From NCBI RefSeq assembly GCF_029227915.1, contig NC_079882.1, positions 28,078,001-28,142,000 on the forward strand: 64,000 nucleotides of DNA, written 5' to 3'. The position numbers and the translations under genes were made by a program. The notes under the pieces are model-generated. The model made no database searches. It was not told the origin of the DNA and saw only the letters and a list, made by a program, of their open reading frames with translations. Positions 60,184 to 64,000 of this stretch are shown piece after piece. Numbering within the stretch: the first letter of the stretch is position 1; each line of letters starts with the position of its first letter. The stretch comes from Hydractinia symbiolongicarpus. Lineage: Eukaryota > Cnidaria > Hydrozoa > Anthoathecata > Hydractiniidae.

Positions 60184-62929
60184 CTTTACAGTTGGACTCA
60201 CCAAACTGATGGGCTAGAAATCGTTAATGCTTTTATATTCGTACTGACGCTTGAAAGAGGTTGTAAAACGAGCTATACACGCGGTGATTACAAAGCGTGC
60301 TCCCTTTCGATAGCCTAATTACTGCCATTGTGTAGCTTATAATTGATGTTCTAATTGTTTCTTGCGGTCAAATTAATTGCAGTACTCGAAAGAGATTTGA
60401 ATATTTGCGGACAAACCCGAATATAGACGTCACAATATTGTTTCTCCAACTATATTTCAAAAGGGACAGTCTCTTTAATGTAAGAACTTTTTAGTTGAGT
60501 TCAGAAATTTTAGCCTAGCCATCTACCCTTTCTGCTTAATATTCTCATAGTCAGTTTTCTATTTTGTTGTAAACAGAGCGTTTGGAAGAATTAACTTGAC
60601 CTGCAGATAGACTAAGGAATGTATGTTGTCTTTGTGAAATCTTTGTGAAATAATCGTGAAAATAATTGTGAAATTTGAAAGTTTTGTTGCTACAACAAAC
60701 CTTTCAAAACACCATGCCATTAGTGAATTATTGCAACATAGGGAGTTAGATATTAGTGATTTGCGCTATCCATGTATATAACATTTTCTTTGTATATGCA
60801 ATAATGTTTTTCTTTGTCATCATTTCAATCTTTGTGTTTAACCAGCACATAACAACTTCCTCATCCATTGAAATGAAACGACCGCTAATGCGAGGTAATT
60901 TAAATTTGACAATACTAAAAAGATGTGGGCGGAAAATATAATTAGAAACCCACTAACTATCTGTTCCCACGTACACAATCCTCCGCTGTAATGTACTTTC
61001 GTATAACCTTTGTGCATACCTCAGCTTGTTGCTAAGTTATACGTGCGCTGCTTAACATTACTAAATTCCTGTGGTCTTGGTTGAAGAAAAAAATAAAGCT
61101 TTAAATAACAGAAGAATATACGTGTTTTATTTCCTTTTTAGTTCGAGCGAACAAGAGCAAACAGCAAAAATTTACTTTCAGCAAACATGAAAGCAAATTT
61201 TTAAAGGTATCTGGATTTAGAAGGATCATCTAAGTGTGCCTAAAACACACTGCCCAAGCACTTGTTATTTAGATTTAGTCTTCATTCTGAGCTTCCCTTA
61301 ACAATTATGAAAGAAATAAGGGTCTATCTGAAGAATCTGTGTGCCACACAGTAAAGCAATTTAATTATAAATTTCAGTTTGACCTGCCTGCTTCAGTTTT
61401 GTGTACTTTAAGAAACCAAAATTGCAAAATATTGTTCTTACAATAAGTCATTGAAATCATTCGCATTCCTGACTATACACCAATTCGACATAACGCCTAC
61501 CACTTTTATCTGTAGACCTAGGCCGAGTGTAGGGGAAACAAACTGTCAGTCAGTCGATCAGCTCAACTTTTACATTGTGAATAATCGTTTGCAATGCGTA
61601 ATGCGTAAAGAGAGTTAAACGTAAAAGAGACAATAAAACTTTATGGCTTCCACATCCAAGTGAAAGGTTTTATTTGATCACTTTGTGGATGGAAAACTAA
61701 CCTGCAGTAATCGATCTCCAACATTAAAGCTTTTATATTATCTTAAGCTACCTGTTTCTCGAAGGGAACTGTTTTGACAGGGGATTTATAGTGAACAAGC
61801 AATCAATTCACATACTAATTCACATACTCGCATTCTAAGTATGTTTTACTGATCACCAAGCCTTAACATACAGTTTATATTGTTCGAGCTAGTGCTGTTC
61901 TCTGCATTTTTTTCGCCATGCCTCTTTTACAAGCGAAATAATTATGGAAGAGAAAACAAAACCCAAAATGTTTTGAGCGATTCTTTATTTTGTATTATTT
62001 ATTTAATTTTATCCAATAAGCATAAAATTTTTAAAATTGCAGTTTTGTGAAAATTAATCCAAAGCTTTTTTACTTAACTATTATTCTCACCAAATAAAAT
62101 TATATGTATTATTACAAGCTCGTGAGCTTGTATTAAAACGCAAATGTGTCCTACAAGAATGGAAATTTTTGCCTCTCTGAGCACCGACACGGGAGTAGTC
62201 GTGTGTTCGAATCTCATCTTGGTAACTATTTTTACTTTTTTTTTCTTTTTACTATCTCGCCCGCGAGAACGTGTTTACAGACTGACCTAACGAAAATTGA
62301 AATTTCGAGAAATTTTCTATCAATATTATTGCCTATCCGAATAGCAAAATATGTCGTGTCTAACTTCAGCTTTTTATACACTTTTTTGGCGAGGTTGTTT
62401 GCGTATATCATACGTCTTGTTAATAATAATACATGTTTACTTAACCCCTTGTTGTTGTAACAATCTCAACCAAGTAAAAAATTTTTGAATGTGTGTGTAG
62501 ATAATTCTTAATGCTTTCTTCTTTACAATTCATTGTACGAATGTGTGTTTCAGACAAGGAATGCACATAGAATGTTTACTCAGTATGAAACTAAACTTTT
62601 TCTACCACAAAAAAATACTGATGATTTTTGTTCACTAACTAACTTTACTTCGACCTATTTTAAGTATGGAAAATGGGTGTTAGGCTGATTTGGAGATGTG
62701 TAATTAATAGAGAACGAACATTTTACTTGAAAGCATGACTTAGGAAAACACGAACATGAAATAACTCTGTCTGGAGTAGTACCCATGAGTGAAAACACCC
62801 TGTCTAAAATAACCCACAGTCGGAACTTCAATATTTCTATGAGTTTTAAGATAATACACACACAAAGATTAATTTACACCATTAACTACGACTGATAAAA
62901 CAAAAAACAGAAATTTTTTAAAACAAAAT
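60184..62929. other. Intergenic stretch
   Basis: Upstream of the secreted gene. No supportable gene; a tRNA-like phrase near 62,200 was considered and rejected. Confidence 0.4.
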
Positions 62930-63238
62930 TTATTTCGCTTCATGAGCTCTGGATTCATTTACTGCAACACCTCTTTGCGCAGAGCCACCTAAAAAGAAAA
63001 AATACTTTTGGTCAGAAAGTACAATGCCAGATTTACTAACTGTAAAGCTGGCCTGGTAATCTTTATGTAAAGCTAAAGCTCTGTACCTTATCTGTAGTTT
63101 TGATAACTGGGACGTTTTGCTGGCTGCAAACACCCTAGCTAGTAATTCACATTCTCTCCCGCAAGTCGTTAAACCTTTTAACCTCAAATACTTCCTTATA
63201 TCGTCTACTTTCATGCTCTCTATTATTTTAAACTTCAT
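62930..63238 (-). CDS. SAP-domain protein or exon
   Basis: The frame starts at ATG 63238. Residues 9-40 read as a SAP motif (KVDDIRKYLRLKGLTTCGRE, then LLARVF), a helix-turn-helix fold that binds DNA. The tail after about residue 75 may be intronic read-through. It contains a possible AG acceptor (TTTTTAG, near 62990). SAP-bearing ORFs of this type are repeated in cnidarian genomes and often belong to transposons, so this may be a first exon of a host gene or a mobile fragment. Confidence 0.5.
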   Translation of the reverse strand: MKFKIIESMKVDDIRKYLRLKGLTTCGRECELLARVFAASKTSQLSKLQIRYRALALHKDYQASFTVSKSGIVLSDQKYFFFLGGSAQRGVAVNESRAHEAK

Positions 63239-64000
63239 GGCTACCTAACAACACTAACTACATCATAAACAAAATTTAATTGCAATTTCTTCGCTTCTTT
63301 CATCAGTTATTTTAACCAGTTACCAGTTGTTGGCTATTTTGTAAACGCTGCCAACCCCAATACCCCACTAACTAAATCAGGTAAACTGCTAAGTAAGGGT
63401 AAACTGTCTAAACGGCAACAATACGTTCCAACAAAGAGCTTGTTTATTAATAAACACGTGATAGATAGGCACTTACTGTTGTATAAAAGTATAAACGATA
63501 TATGCCAGTGACGTCCACTAAACTCAGCATCATAATCTGGGCTGTTTGTGAAGCAGAAATGGGATATCACAGTCTCAAGTCTGTACCGACAGGATTGACG
63601 ATCAGAATTCGGGACATGGACTATATCTAACAGAGTTGCATTTGACTAACTTCAACATTACTTAAATATAGAGCATAACGTATGTAATACTTCCGGTTAC
63701 TATGATATTTGCTAGTTTTTTTGTGCTTTAGGAGAATGCAAAATGACTATTCAGGCGTTATATAACGCACGATGCCAAACATCAATTCCATGTTTGGAGG
63801 CTTTCTTTGAGGATGAAACGCGTAAAACCGCATGCATGATGCTCGCCATTTTGATTATCAACCTAAAACAGAATGTATTTTCTTACAAAGCGATAAACAC
63901 ATCAACTTTTCTACACTATTTTATTTCGACAACTATTTTACCCCCGTGACTATTAGTATCAGCAGTTCCTGATAATTATACTTTTCATTCAACTTAAGAT
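63239..64000. other. Edge stretch, unresolved ORFs
   Basis: Both strands are open for 60-80 codons at 63,330-63,570, and a plus-strand ORF at 63743-63949 follows an AG acceptor-like site (63,732). None has a recognised domain, and the window ends before more exons could be seen. Confidence 0.3.

Noticed and set aside
62150-62225. tRNA gene or tRNA-derived SINE
   Set aside because: GTGTTCGAATCTC resembles a B box, but I could not fold an acceptor stem or find a matching A box at the right distance.

Overview
The window is eukaryotic and most likely from a cnidarian. It is strongly AT-rich, its host genes are split by GT-AG introns, and it is crowded with decayed transposons of kinds common in cnidarian genomes. 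No taxon marker is present, so that assignment is inference. The three best host genes are an F-box/WD40 gene (3.1-14.5 kb, +), an FDXACB1 orthologue (41.4-45.0 kb, +) and a small secreted cysteine-rich gene with an IGFBP-like and an antistasin-like domain (58.4-60.2 kb, -). An unrecognised gene lies at 16.9-18.7 kb (-).

The centrepiece is a 12.9-kb, visibly GC-richer, virus-like DNA transposon at 21,723-34,640. It is a Polinton/Maverick-type element. Its ends are short inverted repeats beginning with AG and it is flanked by a 5-bp direct repeat, TGTAA. It carries a retroviral-type integrase, a protein-primed type DNA polymerase B and a double-jelly-roll-type major capsid protein. Accessory genes include a BRO-N protein, a cysteine/histidine finger array joined to an HNH nuclease, a second finger array without HNH, and several small coiled-coil or membrane proteins. 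A proline-rich virion-like protein and a fragment of a KTQ-x-MC repeat protein complete the set. Nearly all genes have stops or frameshifts, so it is a fossil; two small ORFs remain open. No packaging ATPase or adenain-type protease was found.

The element sits inside an older non-LTR retrotransposon on the minus strand. ORF1, the endonuclease and the linker lie at 34.6-36.4 kb, and the reverse transcriptase resumes at 21.7 kb and runs to 20.9 kb. A piggyBac-type MITE lies just beyond the LINE's 3' side.

Other repeats are a fold-back element with 53-bp internal repeats (1.7-2.9 kb), a TA-flanked pogo-like MITE inside an F-box gene intron (9.2-10.0 kb), a 16-bp minisatellite (14.8-15.7 kb) and a second MITE (37.1-37.7 kb). 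From 46 to 57 kb lies a graveyard of transposase, integrase, reverse-transcriptase, Ulp1/PHD and RING relics. The remaining stretches show no supportable gene.
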